Assembly (NCBI GenBank): GCA_002412775.1
Contig: DHVT01000022.1
Span: 1-64,000, forward strand
DNA length: 64,000 nucleotides
Reading direction: 5' to 3'
Origin: Firmicutes bacterium UBA5201
GTDB lineage: Bacteria; Bacillota; Clostridia; Peptostreptococcales; Acidaminobacteraceae
Shown here: piece after piece, positions 24,909 to 33,706 of the stretch
How the letters are laid out: each line of letters opens with the position of its first letter
How positions within the stretch are numbered: position 1 is the stretch's first letter
The notes under the pieces: model-generated
Database searches by the model: none
The model's input: the letters and a program-made list of their open reading frames with translations, nothing else
Told to the model about the DNA's origin: nothing
Position numbers and translations under genes: made by a program

Positions 24909-26498
24909 GTGAAAAAACGTTTTCTAGTATTATTAAGTCTAATGTTGATTTTCTCACTGGTAGTTGTAGGTTGCGGAAGCAAAGAAACTCAAACTCCAGT
25001 AGCTGATGAGCCAAGTACGACACCATCTGATGCACCAGCAGTTTCCGAGCCGACAGGTTCAGTTAAGGAAACTTTGGTTGTTGGTCACGGTGCGGATGCA
25101 AAATCGCTTGATCCACATGCGACAAACGATCAACCATCTTCAAGAGTTATGAAACAAATCTATGAGACTTTGGTCAACCAAAACGAAGCAATGGAATTGG
25201 AACCAGGTCTTGCAGAATCATGGACTCAAATCGATGAGTTGACTTATGAGTTCAAACTCAAGCAAGGCGTCTTATTCCACAATGGCGAAGAGTTTAAAGC
25301 TAGTGACGTCAAGTTCACCATCTTGAGAGCACTTGAATCTTCTCACATCGGCCACATCGTTGGTCCTATCGATGGGGAAAAAATTGATGTCGTAGATGAT
25401 TACACAATCAGAATTTCAACAAAAGATCCATTTGCACCATTGATTGCTCACTTTGCACATACTGCAATGGGAATCCTCAATGAAAAAGCTGTAACTGAAG
25501 CTGGTGATGACTATGGTCAAAAGCCTGTCGGTACTGGTCCTTTCGAATTTGCTAATTGGGTGAATGGTGATAAAATCGATCTTGAAAGATTTGAAGATTA
25601 CCATGGAGAACCTGCAAAAGTCAAATTCGTTACATTCAGAAATCTTTCTGACAATACAACAAGAACAATCGAACTCGAATCAGGTGGTGTAGATATCGCT
25701 TATGATATCCAACCAACAGACGTTTCAAGAGTAGAAACGAACAGTGATTTGACTCTTCTTAGAGACATGAACCTTGCTACGACATATGTTGGATTCAACA
25801 CTGAAAAAGCACCTTATGACAATGTGCTTGTACGTCAGGCAATCAACTATGTGCTTGATATGGATACAATCGTAGATGTGGTTTACGAAGGTGTCGGAGC
25901 TCCTTCAAACGGTCCTCTTGGTCCTAACGTATGGGCATCCAACCAAGATCTTGAGCAATACGGTTTCAACATTGAGAAAGCAAAAGAGTTGATGAAAGAA
26001 GCTGGATATGAAAATGGCTTCAAGACAACTATCTGGACCAATGACAACCAACAAAGAATGGACATAGCTGAAATCGCTCAAAACCAATTGAAAGAAATCG
26101 GAATCGAAGCAGAAGTTAAAGTTGTTGAGTGGGGCGCATACCTTGACGGAACAGCTAACGGCGAGCACGATATGTTCATCTTGGGTTGGGTTACAGTAAC
26201 AGGCGATCCTGACTACGGTTTATATGCTTTGTTCCACAGTTCACAACACGGAGCTGCAGGAAACAGAACGTTCTACTCGAACGCTCGTGTAGATGAGTTG
26301 CTTGATAGCGCACGTGTATCTGCGGATCCTTCAGTAAGAGAAGCTGCTTACAAAGAAGCTCAAGAGATCATAAGAGAAGAAGCACCATGGATCTTCACAT
26401 GGTCTGGTGAGAACCTTTCTGGAACACGTTCAAACGTAAGAGGCTTCAGCCAACATCCAGCTGGACACCACAAATTATCTAGCGTTTATTTTGAATAA
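24909..26498 (+). CDS. Peptide ABC transporter substrate-binding lipoprotein
   Basis: This 529-aa family 5 extracellular solute-binding protein has a lipoprotein signal ending VVVGC (lipidated Cys about 22) and a Thr/Pro/Ser-rich linker to residue 50. The fold matches DppA/GsiB/OppA: KSLDPHAT, YETLVNQN, AESWTQIDELTYEFKLKQGV and GTGPFEF. It captures di- or oligopeptides for the four downstream genes. GTG 24909 has aaaggggg at 24892-24899. As the first gene after a strong promoter, with a hairpin at 26530 behind it, it is probably made in excess of the other subunits. The exact ligand is unknown, and glutathione or nickel chelates are also possible for this family. Confidence 0.92.
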   Translation: MKKRFLVLLSLMLIFSLVVVGCGSKETQTPVADEPSTTPSDAPAVSEPTGSVKETLVVGHGADAKSLDPHATNDQPSSRVMKQIYETLVNQNEAMELEPGLAESWTQIDELTYEFKLKQGVLFHNGEEFKASDVKFTILRALESSHIGHIVGPIDGEKIDVVDDYTIRISTKDPFAPLIAHFAHTAMGILNEKAVTEAGDDYGQKPVGTGPFEFANWVNGDKIDLERFEDYHGEPAKVKFVTFRNLSDNTTRTIELESGGVDIAYDIQPTDVSRVETNSDLTLLRDMNLATTYVGFNTEKAPYDNVLVRQAINYVLDMDTIVDVVYEGVGAPSNGPLGPNVWASNQDLEQYGFNIEKAKELMKEAGYENGFKTTIWTNDNQQRMDIAEIAQNQLKEIGIEAEVKVVEWGAYLDGTANGEHDMFILGWVTVTGDPDYGLYALFHSSQHGAAGNRTFYSNARVDELLDSARVSADPSVREAAYKEAQEIIREEAPWIFTWSGENLSGTRSNVRGFSQHPAGHHKLSSVYFE

Positions 26499-26529
26499 TA
26501 TACAAAGTTAAGACAGCGATAAAACACTT

Positions 26530-26557
26530 TATAGGGTCATACATTTATGACCCTATA
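26530..26557 (+). terminator. Hairpin after the binding-protein gene (partial terminator or RNA stabiliser)
   Basis: tatagggtcat (26530-26540) pairs with atgaccctata (26547-26557), perfect 11-bp stem with no T-run. Position between binding protein and permease genes suggests a 3'-end protection or differential-expression element. Confidence 0.65.
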
Positions 26558-26588
26558 ATTGGTGTTAGCGTATTAAGGAGGGCAAACT

Positions 26589-27518
26589 ATGCATAAGTAT
26601 ATACTCCGACGTCTTCTGTTATTGATTCCTGTAATGCTCGGTGTATCTTTCATTGTTTTCACAATGATGTATTTCACACCTGGAGATCCTGCGAGAATCA
26701 TGCTTGGCGAAACAGCACCGGAGGCAGATGTTCAGAGGTTAAGAGACGATTTGGGGCTTAATGATCCGTTTTTTTTCCAATATGGAAGATATGTAAAAAA
26801 TGCAGTCGTCAATCAAGATATGGGACGTTCATATGTCACAAAACGCCCTGTGTTTGATGAAATCGCCGCAAAATTTCCAAACACTTTAAAATTGGCTTCC
26901 TTGGGTGTCCTCGTCGCAGTAGTGATCGGTGTTCCCATAGGAATAATATCCGCAACCAGACAGTATTCCCTTTTTGACAATATATCCATGGTCTTTGCAT
27001 TAATCGGTGTGTCTATGCCGAACTTCTGGCAAGGTCTGTTATTGATCATCTTTTTCTCAGTCAATCTGGCATGGTTGCCTTCATCAGGATTTGACACATG
27101 GAAGCACATGATCCTTCCGGCGGTCACCCTCGGAACAAGTTCTGCTGCAATAATTACCCGTATGACACGATCAAGCATGCTTGAAGTCGTCAGACAAGAT
27201 TATATTCGTACAGCGAGAGCCAAAGGTCAAAAGGAATCTGTAGTCATCAACCAGCACGCACTTAAAAACGCACTCATACCCGTTATTACAGTTATTGGAC
27301 TTCAATTCGGTTACTTACTTGGTGGTGCGGTTCTTACAGAGTCAATTTTTGGTATCTCAGGTGTCGGCCGTCTGATGGTGGATTCCATCAAATCGAGAGA
27401 CATGCTTGTCGTTCAAGGTGGCGTATTGTTTATCGCCGTCACTTTCAGTATTGTGAATCTAGGTGTAGACATACTGTATTCATTCGTCGACCCTAGAATC
27501 AAATCACAATATAAATAG
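26589..27518 (+). CDS. Peptide ABC transporter permease 1 (DppB/OppB type)
   Basis: A 309-aa inner-membrane permease with six predicted helices and the conserved EAA-type loop (DYIRTARAKGQKESVVINQHALKNALIP). The N-terminal MHKYILRRLLLLIPVMLGVSFIVF and the FTPGDPARIML segment are typical of DppB/GsiC. Together with the next gene it forms the transmembrane channel. ATG 26589 has aaggaggg, and the gene lies 90 bases after the binding protein gene. Confidence 0.95.
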   Translation: MHKYILRRLLLLIPVMLGVSFIVFTMMYFTPGDPARIMLGETAPEADVQRLRDDLGLNDPFFFQYGRYVKNAVVNQDMGRSYVTKRPVFDEIAAKFPNTLKLASLGVLVAVVIGVPIGIISATRQYSLFDNISMVFALIGVSMPNFWQGLLLIIFFSVNLAWLPSSGFDTWKHMILPAVTLGTSSAAIITRMTRSSMLEVVRQDYIRTARAKGQKESVVINQHALKNALIPVITVIGLQFGYLLGGAVLTESIFGISGVGRLMVDSIKSRDMLVVQGGVLFIAVTFSIVNLGVDILYSFVDPRIKSQYK

Positions 27519-27530
27519 GAGGGTGAACAT

Positions 27531-28400
27531 ATGTCTAATGATGTGAAAAAAAGAAAAAAATCGGGACCATGGCGTGAAGTCTGGCGACGACTAAAACAAA
27601 ATAAATCTGCAATATTCGGTTTGATTGTTATAGTAACCCTGATCCTTGTTGCGATATTCGCGGATCAGATCGCACCATATGGCTATGACGATCAAAACTT
27701 AAGAGAGAGATTCCAGACGCCAAACAGCGCACATTGGTTTGGAACGGACAACTTTGGAAGAGATATTTTCAGTAGAATCATCTATGGAGCTCAAATATCC
27801 TTGAAAGTTGGTCTATTGGCAGTTGGTATAGCGTTGATCATAGGAGGAACCTTGGGAGCTATCGCGGGGTTCTATGGTGGCAAACTCGACAATGCAATCA
27901 TGAGATTTATCGACGTGCTTCTCGCTATTCCCGCCATATTGCTCGCAATTTCCATTGTGGCGGCCCTTGGGCCTGAACTGCGGAACGTAATGATTGCGGT
28001 CGGTGTGGGTTCGATCCCTTCCTATGCGAGAATCGTCAGGGCTTCGGTGCTTTCGCTCCGTGACCAGGAATTCATTGAAGCTGCCAGAGCAGTCGGTGCA
28101 AGTGACACCAGACTGATAGTCAAACATATCATTCCAAACTCTTTGGCACCACTGATTGTGCAATCGACCATAGGTGTTGCCGGTGCGATCCTTGCCGCAG
28201 CAGGATTAGGATTTATCGGACTCGGTATCCAACCACCACTTGCTGAATGGGGAGCTATGCTCAACAGTGGCAGACAGTACATCAGAGATTATCCTCACAT
28301 GACTGCATTCCCGGGACTTGCCATCATGGTGACCATATTCGCGCTCAACTTATTGGGTGATGGTCTTAGAGATGCGCTGGATCCGAGACTGAAGAACTAG
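27531..28400 (+). CDS. Peptide ABC transporter permease 2 (DppC/OppC type)
   Basis: A 289-aa permease with an N-terminal cytoplasmic segment, six predicted helices, the extracellular HWFGTDNFGRDIFSRI motif typical of DppC, and an EAA loop (EFIEAARAVGASDTRLIVKHIIPNSL). It pairs with the preceding permease, 12 bases upstream, and contains no insertion of the kind seen in the second system's OppC-like protein (55571-56770). Confidence 0.95.
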   Translation: MSNDVKKRKKSGPWREVWRRLKQNKSAIFGLIVIVTLILVAIFADQIAPYGYDDQNLRERFQTPNSAHWFGTDNFGRDIFSRIIYGAQISLKVGLLAVGIALIIGGTLGAIAGFYGGKLDNAIMRFIDVLLAIPAILLAISIVAALGPELRNVMIAVGVGSIPSYARIVRASVLSLRDQEFIEAARAVGASDTRLIVKHIIPNSLAPLIVQSTIGVAGAILAAAGLGFIGLGIQPPLAEWGAMLNSGRQYIRDYPHMTAFPGLAIMVTIFALNLLGDGLRDALDPRLKN

Positions 28401-28424
28401 AATAGCGGGGAGGCTGTGAATCAA

Positions 28425-29405
28425 ATGAAAAATAAAATGTTACTTGAAATAAAAGACCTTGCGATTCATTATATAACTGTAGATGGAACTGTAAAAGCAG
28501 TTCAAGACATGAACCTTGAAATCGCAGAAGGTGAGACACTGGGTCTTGTTGGTGAGACAGGAGCCGGTAAAACAACAACCGCACTTGGCATTATGCAACT
28601 TGTGCCGAATCCTCCAGGAAAGATCATCTCCGGTGAAATAATTTTTGAGGGTGAGAATCTGATTGGCAAATCGCCAAATGAACTGAGGAAAATCAGGGGA
28701 AAACAGATTTCAATGATTTTTCAAGACCCGATGACCTCTTTAAATCCGGTCATGACTGTTGGAGACCAAATCGCGGAAGTAATCAAACTTCATGAAGACG
28801 TCAACAATGCCGAGGCTACCGAGAAAGCCAAAAAAATGCTTTTGAAGGTTGGAATTCCCGCTGAGAGATCAAAAGATTATCCACACCAGTTCAGCGGCGG
28901 TATGAGACAGCGTGTTGTCATTGCGATAGCACTGGCATGCAATCCGAAGCTTCTGATTGCGGATGAACCGACGACGGCGCTTGACGTTACAATACAGGCA
29001 CAAGTTCTGGAGCTCATGAAAAGCCTCAAGACAGAATTCAATACTTCCATGATCATGATTACACACGATCTGGGAATTGTTGCTGAAGTATGCGACAAGG
29101 TTGCAATCATGTACGCTGGAAATGTCATTGAGTACACCGATAAAGTCAATCTTTTCACTACACCTAAGCATCCCTATACAATCGGGCTGTTCAATTCGAT
29201 CCCGGATATCGAAAGCGATGTGGAAAGATTGAATCCGATCAAAGGATTGATGCCGGATCCAACAGATTTACCGACAGGGTGCTCATTCCATCCGAGATGC
29301 GACAAAGCTATGCCGATTTGCTCGACCCGTGTCCCTCTCAACACTGAAGTTCAACCAGGACATTTCGTGAAGTGCCTTTTGTTTGAAGAGGGGGTCGTCA
29401 AATGA
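28425..29405 (+). CDS. Peptide ABC transporter ATPase 1 (DppD type)
   Basis: A 326-aa ATPase with Walker A GETGAGKT, Q-loop FQDPMTSLNPV, signature FSGGMRQR, Walker B LLIADEPTTALD and H-loop ITHDLG. The C-terminal CSFHPRCDKAMPIC is the oligopeptide transporter extension, which may carry an iron-sulphur cluster in some members. ATG 28425 is favoured; a GTG at 28416 lies only two bases from the ggggagg site. It overlaps the next gene by four bases. Confidence 0.93.
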   Translation: MKNKMLLEIKDLAIHYITVDGTVKAVQDMNLEIAEGETLGLVGETGAGKTTTALGIMQLVPNPPGKIISGEIIFEGENLIGKSPNELRKIRGKQISMIFQDPMTSLNPVMTVGDQIAEVIKLHEDVNNAEATEKAKKMLLKVGIPAERSKDYPHQFSGGMRQRVVIAIALACNPKLLIADEPTTALDVTIQAQVLELMKSLKTEFNTSMIMITHDLGIVAEVCDKVAIMYAGNVIEYTDKVNLFTTPKHPYTIGLFNSIPDIESDVERLNPIKGLMPDPTDLPTGCSFHPRCDKAMPICSTRVPLNTEVQPGHFVKCLLFEEGVVK

Positions 29406-30397
29406 TGGAGGAGGTGAAAGGTTTGCAACCTGAAAGATTGCTTGAAGTTAGAAACCTTAAGAAATATTTCAATACCAAAAAGGGTTTGCTCCATGCGGTT
29501 GATGATGTCAACTTTTTTATCAACAAAGGTGAGACATTGGGCGTAGTAGGCGAGTCCGGTTGTGGTAAATCGACAACTGGTCGTGTTGTTCTTAGACTGC
29601 TTGAAGCTACTGACGGTGAGATTTTTTTTGAAGGCAAAAACATCAGAGATTATAACAAATCACAAATGCGCAATATGAGAAAAGAGATGCAGATTGTTTT
29701 TCAAGATCCATTTGCATCCCTTAATCCGAGAATGAGTATTTCTGAAATTATTTCAGAACCGCTTATTGTCAATAAAGTGTTCAAAGATAAAGCGGATCGA
29801 ATGAAGCGTGTAAGAGAATTGATGTCCATAGTGGGACTGGCTGAGCGTTTGACCAACGCCTATCCACATGAGCTCGATGGCGGAAGACGTCAAAGGATAG
29901 GAATTGCAAGAGCACTTGCATTGAAGCCGAAATTCATAGTTCAAGATGAACCTGTTTCAGCTCTTGACGTTTCCATTCAAGCTCAAATCCTCAATCTCAT
30001 GGATGATCTACAAAAAGAGTTCGATTTGACTTACATGTTCATTTCACACGACCTCAGTGTCGTAAAACACGTGAGTGACAGAATCGCTGTAATGTATCTC
30101 GGAAAAGTTGTGGAACTTGCGGATTACAAAACTATGTTCAAGAATCCACAGCATCCATATACTCAAGCTTTGCTATCGGCGATACCGGTACCGAGACTTG
30201 ACGTTCACCGAGATCGAATCATACTCGAGGGTGATGTTCCAAGTCCGATCAATCCTCCTGAAGGATGCCGTTTTTACGGAAGATGTCGTTATAGACAATC
30301 CGACTGTCTAAATGTCACTCCAGAACTTAAAGAGGTTGGTCCTGAAACATTTGTTGCTTGTCATTACACTGGCAACCTCAAACCTGCTATTGTTTAA
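29402..30397 (+). CDS. Peptide ABC transporter ATPase 2 (DppF type)
   Basis: A 331-aa ATPase with Walker A GESGCGKS, Q-loop FQDPFASLNPR, Walker B FIVQDEPVSALDVS, and the C-terminal CRFYGRCRYRQSDC extension. Its signature reads LDGGRRQR, not LSGGQRQR: Ser is Asp and Gln is Arg. As remembered, this form is common to a subset of clostridial DppF-like proteins and is not a random defect. The start is ambiguous: ATG 29402 overlaps the dppD stop, but the strong ggaggagg site at 29407-29414 best serves TTG 29423. It completes the five-gene operon and is followed by a perfect terminator. Confidence 0.9.
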   Translation: MMEEVKGLQPERLLEVRNLKKYFNTKKGLLHAVDDVNFFINKGETLGVVGESGCGKSTTGRVVLRLLEATDGEIFFEGKNIRDYNKSQMRNMRKEMQIVFQDPFASLNPRMSISEIISEPLIVNKVFKDKADRMKRVRELMSIVGLAERLTNAYPHELDGGRRQRIGIARALALKPKFIVQDEPVSALDVSIQAQILNLMDDLQKEFDLTYMFISHDLSVVKHVSDRIAVMYLGKVVELADYKTMFKNPQHPYTQALLSAIPVPRLDVHRDRIILEGDVPSPINPPEGCRFYGRCRYRQSDCLNVTPELKEVGPETFVACHYTGNLKPAIV

Positions 30398-30418
30398 TTA
30401 ATGATTTCTTCATAAAAA

Positions 30419-30470
30419 GGAGCTTGTATAGAAATGATTTCATTTCTATACAAGCTCCACTTTTTTTTTA
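30419..30470. terminator. Bidirectional terminator
   Basis: A perfect 19-bp stem, 30419-30437 with 30440-30458, is followed on the plus strand by nine T. The minus strand also has five T after the stem, so it can serve the minus-strand stress gene that ends at 30468. Confidence 0.92.
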
Positions 30471-31034
30471 CTTTAAATGCTGGTCATATTCTGTTTTTGC
30501 TTTGGCCTCTTCAATCTTATACCTTTCTCTGATCAGACTTTCGTTGTCGTAAAAATTGTTATGCACGTCATCACGCATGGTTTCTACTTTGTCATCAACA
30601 AAAATGATGATTTTTCCCTGATCTAGATACTCTCCAAATTCTTCGGCTTCTTCTTTGTTGAACCCGAGTTTCATCATGGAGCCAATCATTCCTCCAATCG
30701 CACCTCCTGCCAGAAGCCCCGTCAAAGTCACTGCGATAGGGCCGGCAGCTAAAAATGGACCAACACCCGGAATAGCAACAAGCCCAAGTTGCGCGACAAG
30801 GCCACCTAATCCCCCTACAAGACCACCAGTAACCACACCAGCCTCGGTAGCGGAGACGGCATCTTGTGATTTGATGTTGACCTCGGTATCTTTGGCAATT
30901 TGCTCCACATCCTCTTCATATTTATATAGGACTGATATCTCATCCGCATCAAAACCGGACTTGATCAGTCGTTCAATGGCCCTATATGCGTTGCTTTCCT
31001 GATCGAATACTCCAATCAACTTTTTGTCTTTCAT
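30468..31034 (-). CDS. YflT-like general stress protein
   Basis: A 188-aa protein with an N-terminal YflT-like domain (LIGVFDQESNAYRAIERLIKSGFDADEISVL) and a Gly/Ala/Val-rich hydrophobic middle (about 65-120) with glycine-zipper character. The family is induced by general stress in bacilli; its biochemical role is unknown. The start is preceded by aaaggagt on the minus strand. It is convergent to the peptide transporter operon and divergent from the flavoprotein gene. Confidence 0.8.
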   Translation of the reverse strand: MKDKKLIGVFDQESNAYRAIERLIKSGFDADEISVLYKYEEDVEQIAKDTEVNIKSQDAVSATEAGVVTGGLVGGLGGLVAQLGLVAIPGVGPFLAAGPIAVTLTGLLAGGAIGGMIGSMMKLGFNKEEAEEFGEYLDQGKIIIFVDDKVETMRDDVHNNFYDNESLIRERYKIEEAKAKTEYDQHLK

Positions 31035-31082
31035 AATGTACTCCTTTCAGCACTCGTTTTATCTTATGAGCCCTTATGGTCT

Positions 31083-31102
31083 CTTATGGTCTTTCTACCA
31101 CA
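31083..31102. repeat. Short tandem repeat in the divergent promoter region
   Basis: Two copies of a 10-base unit, about cttatggtct, lie in tandem between the divergent genes; coordinates are accurate to a few bases. Confidence 0.45.
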
Positions 31103-31190
31103 TAAATTGAGATAATAAACAAATGTGTCTCACTTATAATGTTTATTAAAAAGAATTTTGAAAATTCACTATATTGCTGTGATAATCAGT

Positions 31191-31196
31191 TATAAT
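31191..31196 (+). promoter_or_regulatory. Candidate -10 of the flavoprotein gene
   Basis: TATAAT 31 bases before the start codon, without a good -35 at normal spacing. Confidence 0.35.
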
Positions 31197-31226
31197 AATA
31201 GTAACAAAAAAAAGGAGGAACCGATA

Positions 31227-32570
31227 ATGAAAAACATAATTGTCATCGGTGGTGTAGCTGCAGGCATGAGTTGTGCGGCCAAACTTCACAGGGAAAGCAA
31301 AGATGTGGATATCACTGTATACGAAATGGGCAAAGAAATTTCGTACGGTGCATGTGGTTTGCCTTATTATATAGGAGATGTCGTATCCGATTCCGATCAA
31401 TTGATCATAAAGAGGCCAGAAGACTTTATAACCGAGAGATTCGATATCAAAATCATGCATCAGGTAATGAAAGTGAATCCAGTTACAAAAACAGTTGTCG
31501 TGAGGGATTTGAAAAGTGGAGTTGAATTCGAGAAAAGCTATGATCAACTGGTGGTTGCATCAGGAGCAAGCCCCATTCAACCTGATTTCATGAAAAAACG
31601 CATCAAAAACGTCTTTGTGCTCAGAGATATTCCTGATGGGGAGCAAATCAAAAAAGTTGCCATGGACAAAAGAATCAGAAATGTGGCGATAATCGGAGGG
31701 GGATATATTGGACTTGAACTCGCGGAGTCTTTTTCCAATCTGGGTAAGAATGTGACTGTAATCAACCGTTCGGAAAATATCATGAAAACGTTTGACAGTG
31801 AAATACGGGCAATACTTTTGGATGAACTTCATCGTAATGGCATAGAGTTGCATCTGAATGATGAAGTTGAAGAATTGATCATAGACGAACAAGACCATGT
31901 GCAAGGCGTGAAGACGACTGATGGATTATACCCTGCCGATCTCGTGGTTGTCGCGATTGGTGTGAGGCCTGCGACTTCATTTTTAGAGGGCACTGGAATA
32001 GAAATGCTAAGTAATGATGCGATAATTGTAAATGAAAGATTGGAATCCAGCATAAAGGATATTTATGCAATAGGGGATTGTGCCACAATATATCATAGAG
32101 TACTCCATGAAAACACACATATTCCTTTAGCGACCTATGCGAACAAACAGGGAAGGATTCTCGGTGAAATTTTAGCGGGCAAAAAAACAACATTTCCAGG
32201 AGGGCTTGGAGCATCCGTTGTGAAAATATTCGACCTGACCCTTAGTCAAGTTGGCATCAACGAAAAACAGGCGATCAGTCATGAGTTCGATTTTGATACG
32301 GTTTTCGTCAAAGGATACGATCATGCAAGTTATTACCCGAACAACACTCCAGTCCATATCAAATACATTTTTGATAAAGCGACTCACGTGCTACTAGGGG
32401 CACAAATGGTGGGAAAACAGGGCGTAGCACATAGAATCGACGCTTTGTCGATTGTCATTGATAAAGCAATGACGCTTGAAGAACTTGCATTAAGCGATTT
32501 TGTTTATTCACCGCCTTTTTCAGGACCATGGGATCCTATGCAAGTGGCTGCTAACGTAGCAAAGAAATAA
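31227..32570 (+). CDS. CoA-disulphide reductase-like FAD enzyme
   Basis: A 447-aa flavoprotein with an FAD-binding GGVAAGMSCAAKL motif at the N-terminus, an NADH/NADPH-binding GGGYIGLELAE motif (about 155-165) and a redox Cys43 in SYGACGLPYY. The Cys43 position matches CoA-disulphide reductase and related NADH oxidases. It probably protects thiols or removes oxygen in an anaerobe. A C-terminal rhodanese domain, present in some relatives, is absent. ATG 31227 has aaaggagg at 31211-31218. Confidence 0.88.
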   Translation: MKNIIVIGGVAAGMSCAAKLHRESKDVDITVYEMGKEISYGACGLPYYIGDVVSDSDQLIIKRPEDFITERFDIKIMHQVMKVNPVTKTVVVRDLKSGVEFEKSYDQLVVASGASPIQPDFMKKRIKNVFVLRDIPDGEQIKKVAMDKRIRNVAIIGGGYIGLELAESFSNLGKNVTVINRSENIMKTFDSEIRAILLDELHRNGIELHLNDEVEELIIDEQDHVQGVKTTDGLYPADLVVVAIGVRPATSFLEGTGIEMLSNDAIIVNERLESSIKDIYAIGDCATIYHRVLHENTHIPLATYANKQGRILGEILAGKKTTFPGGLGASVVKIFDLTLSQVGINEKQAISHEFDFDTVFVKGYDHASYYPNNTPVHIKYIFDKATHVLLGAQMVGKQGVAHRIDALSIVIDKAMTLEELALSDFVYSPPFSGPWDPMQVAANVAKK

Positions 32571-32588
32571 TAAGGAGACGATCAACCA

Positions 32589-33119
32589 ATGAAGATTGTT
32601 TATTCGGAACTACAAATTGAAGATGCCATAAAAATAAAGGAAATGGATGCGTCACAATTTGTGGGCAAAGCTTGGCGTGAGGTGAACGGTGAAAGGGTGC
32701 TTGTGGAGATCAACTATCAGGATCCCACTTGGCCAAACGGTTATGAACACCATTATGGAAATTTGATCAAGACCATTGAAAAGAACGGATTTGCTATGGG
32801 TGCTTTTGATGAGATGAATAGACTGCTGGGTTTCGTCACTGTAAATGCGGAGGTATTTGGGAAAAAAAGCAGATATGTTTTGTTGGACCAACTGTTCATC
32901 ACCCTTGAACACAGGGGAATGGGCATTGGCAAACAACTTTTCACGAGAGCTGCAGAGGCATCGAAAAGATTGGGTGCGGATAAAATGTTCATTTGTGCGG
33001 GTTCAGCTGAGGAAACTGTTGCTTTTTATGAAGCAATGGATTGTAGGCTGGCTGAAGAAATCGATGAGGTTCTGTATCAAGAGGATCCGAGGGATCTTCA
33101 AATGGAATATACTATTTGA
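32589..33119 (+). CDS. GNAT acetyltransferase 1
   Basis: A 176-aa GNAT-family protein. The acetyl-CoA-binding motif A appears as LFITLEHRGMGIGKQLF (around residues 102-118), with a C-terminal FYEAMDCRL typical of motif B. Substrate is unknown. It follows the flavoprotein by 18 bases and precedes another GNAT by 15 bases. Confidence 0.87.
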   Translation: MKIVYSELQIEDAIKIKEMDASQFVGKAWREVNGERVLVEINYQDPTWPNGYEHHYGNLIKTIEKNGFAMGAFDEMNRLLGFVTVNAEVFGKKSRYVLLDQLFITLEHRGMGIGKQLFTRAAEASKRLGADKMFICAGSAEETVAFYEAMDCRLAEEIDEVLYQEDPRDLQMEYTI

Positions 33120-33134
33120 AAGCGAGGGGATCAT

Positions 33135-33680
33135 ATGTTAATTAGAAAATTGGACACATATTCTGAGTATGGCAAGGCAATCGAACTCAGGGTGAGATGC
33201 TGGGATGAGGAACTCGCGGGGTATGCCCCCAATAGACTCGATGCGGATAAGGAACTCGATTTCTTGATAGAATGGGAGCAATCTGCGGAAGAGAACGATG
33301 ATGTACGCAGTATTTACGGTGTATTTGAAAGTGGCGAATTTGCTGGATTTGCAGGTGCGAGTTATGCTGAATCATCTGATTCGGATAATGGCTTTGAATT
33401 GAATTATCTATTTGTACATGAAGATTACAGAGGTAAGGCCTACTCGTTTCATTTGATGAAAAAGCTTTTGGAGGAGTTCATAGCGGATGGCAAGACAGAA
33501 ATGATCGTCTACAGTCATCGCCATGCCCCATCCAATAATCTTTACCGGAAATTGGGAGGAAAAGTAATCAGAGAAGTCGTACAAGGTGGTGAGGACCACT
33601 TGCAGATTGACGTATTCAGTTTCGATGCCAAAAAATTGAACACAAGAATTCAGAAAGCATTAAGTGCGAAGAAAACTTGA
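33135..33680 (+). CDS. GNAT acetyltransferase 2
   Basis: A 181-aa GNAT-family protein with motif A less canonical (YLFVHEDYRGKAYSFHLMKKLL) and an NNLYRKLGGKV motif B. Substrate unknown. It is in an apparent operon between GNAT 1 and the GH13 enzyme. Confidence 0.82.
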   Translation: MLIRKLDTYSEYGKAIELRVRCWDEELAGYAPNRLDADKELDFLIEWEQSAEENDDVRSIYGVFESGEFAGFAGASYAESSDSDNGFELNYLFVHEDYRGKAYSFHLMKKLLEEFIADGKTEMIVYSHRHAPSNNLYRKLGGKVIREVVQGGEDHLQIDVFSFDAKKLNTRIQKALSAKKT

Positions 33681-33706
33681 GTATGATGATTTGAAAGGAG
33701 ATGTTT

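Noticed and set aside
31060..31125. SigB-type promoter for the YflT-like gene
   Set aside because: The gttt and ggta-like elements match poorly; sigma-B is also not general in clostridia.
31153..31167. gaattttgaaaattc palindrome as a CodY box
   Set aside because: It lacks the two central bases of the CodY consensus, so it does not align.
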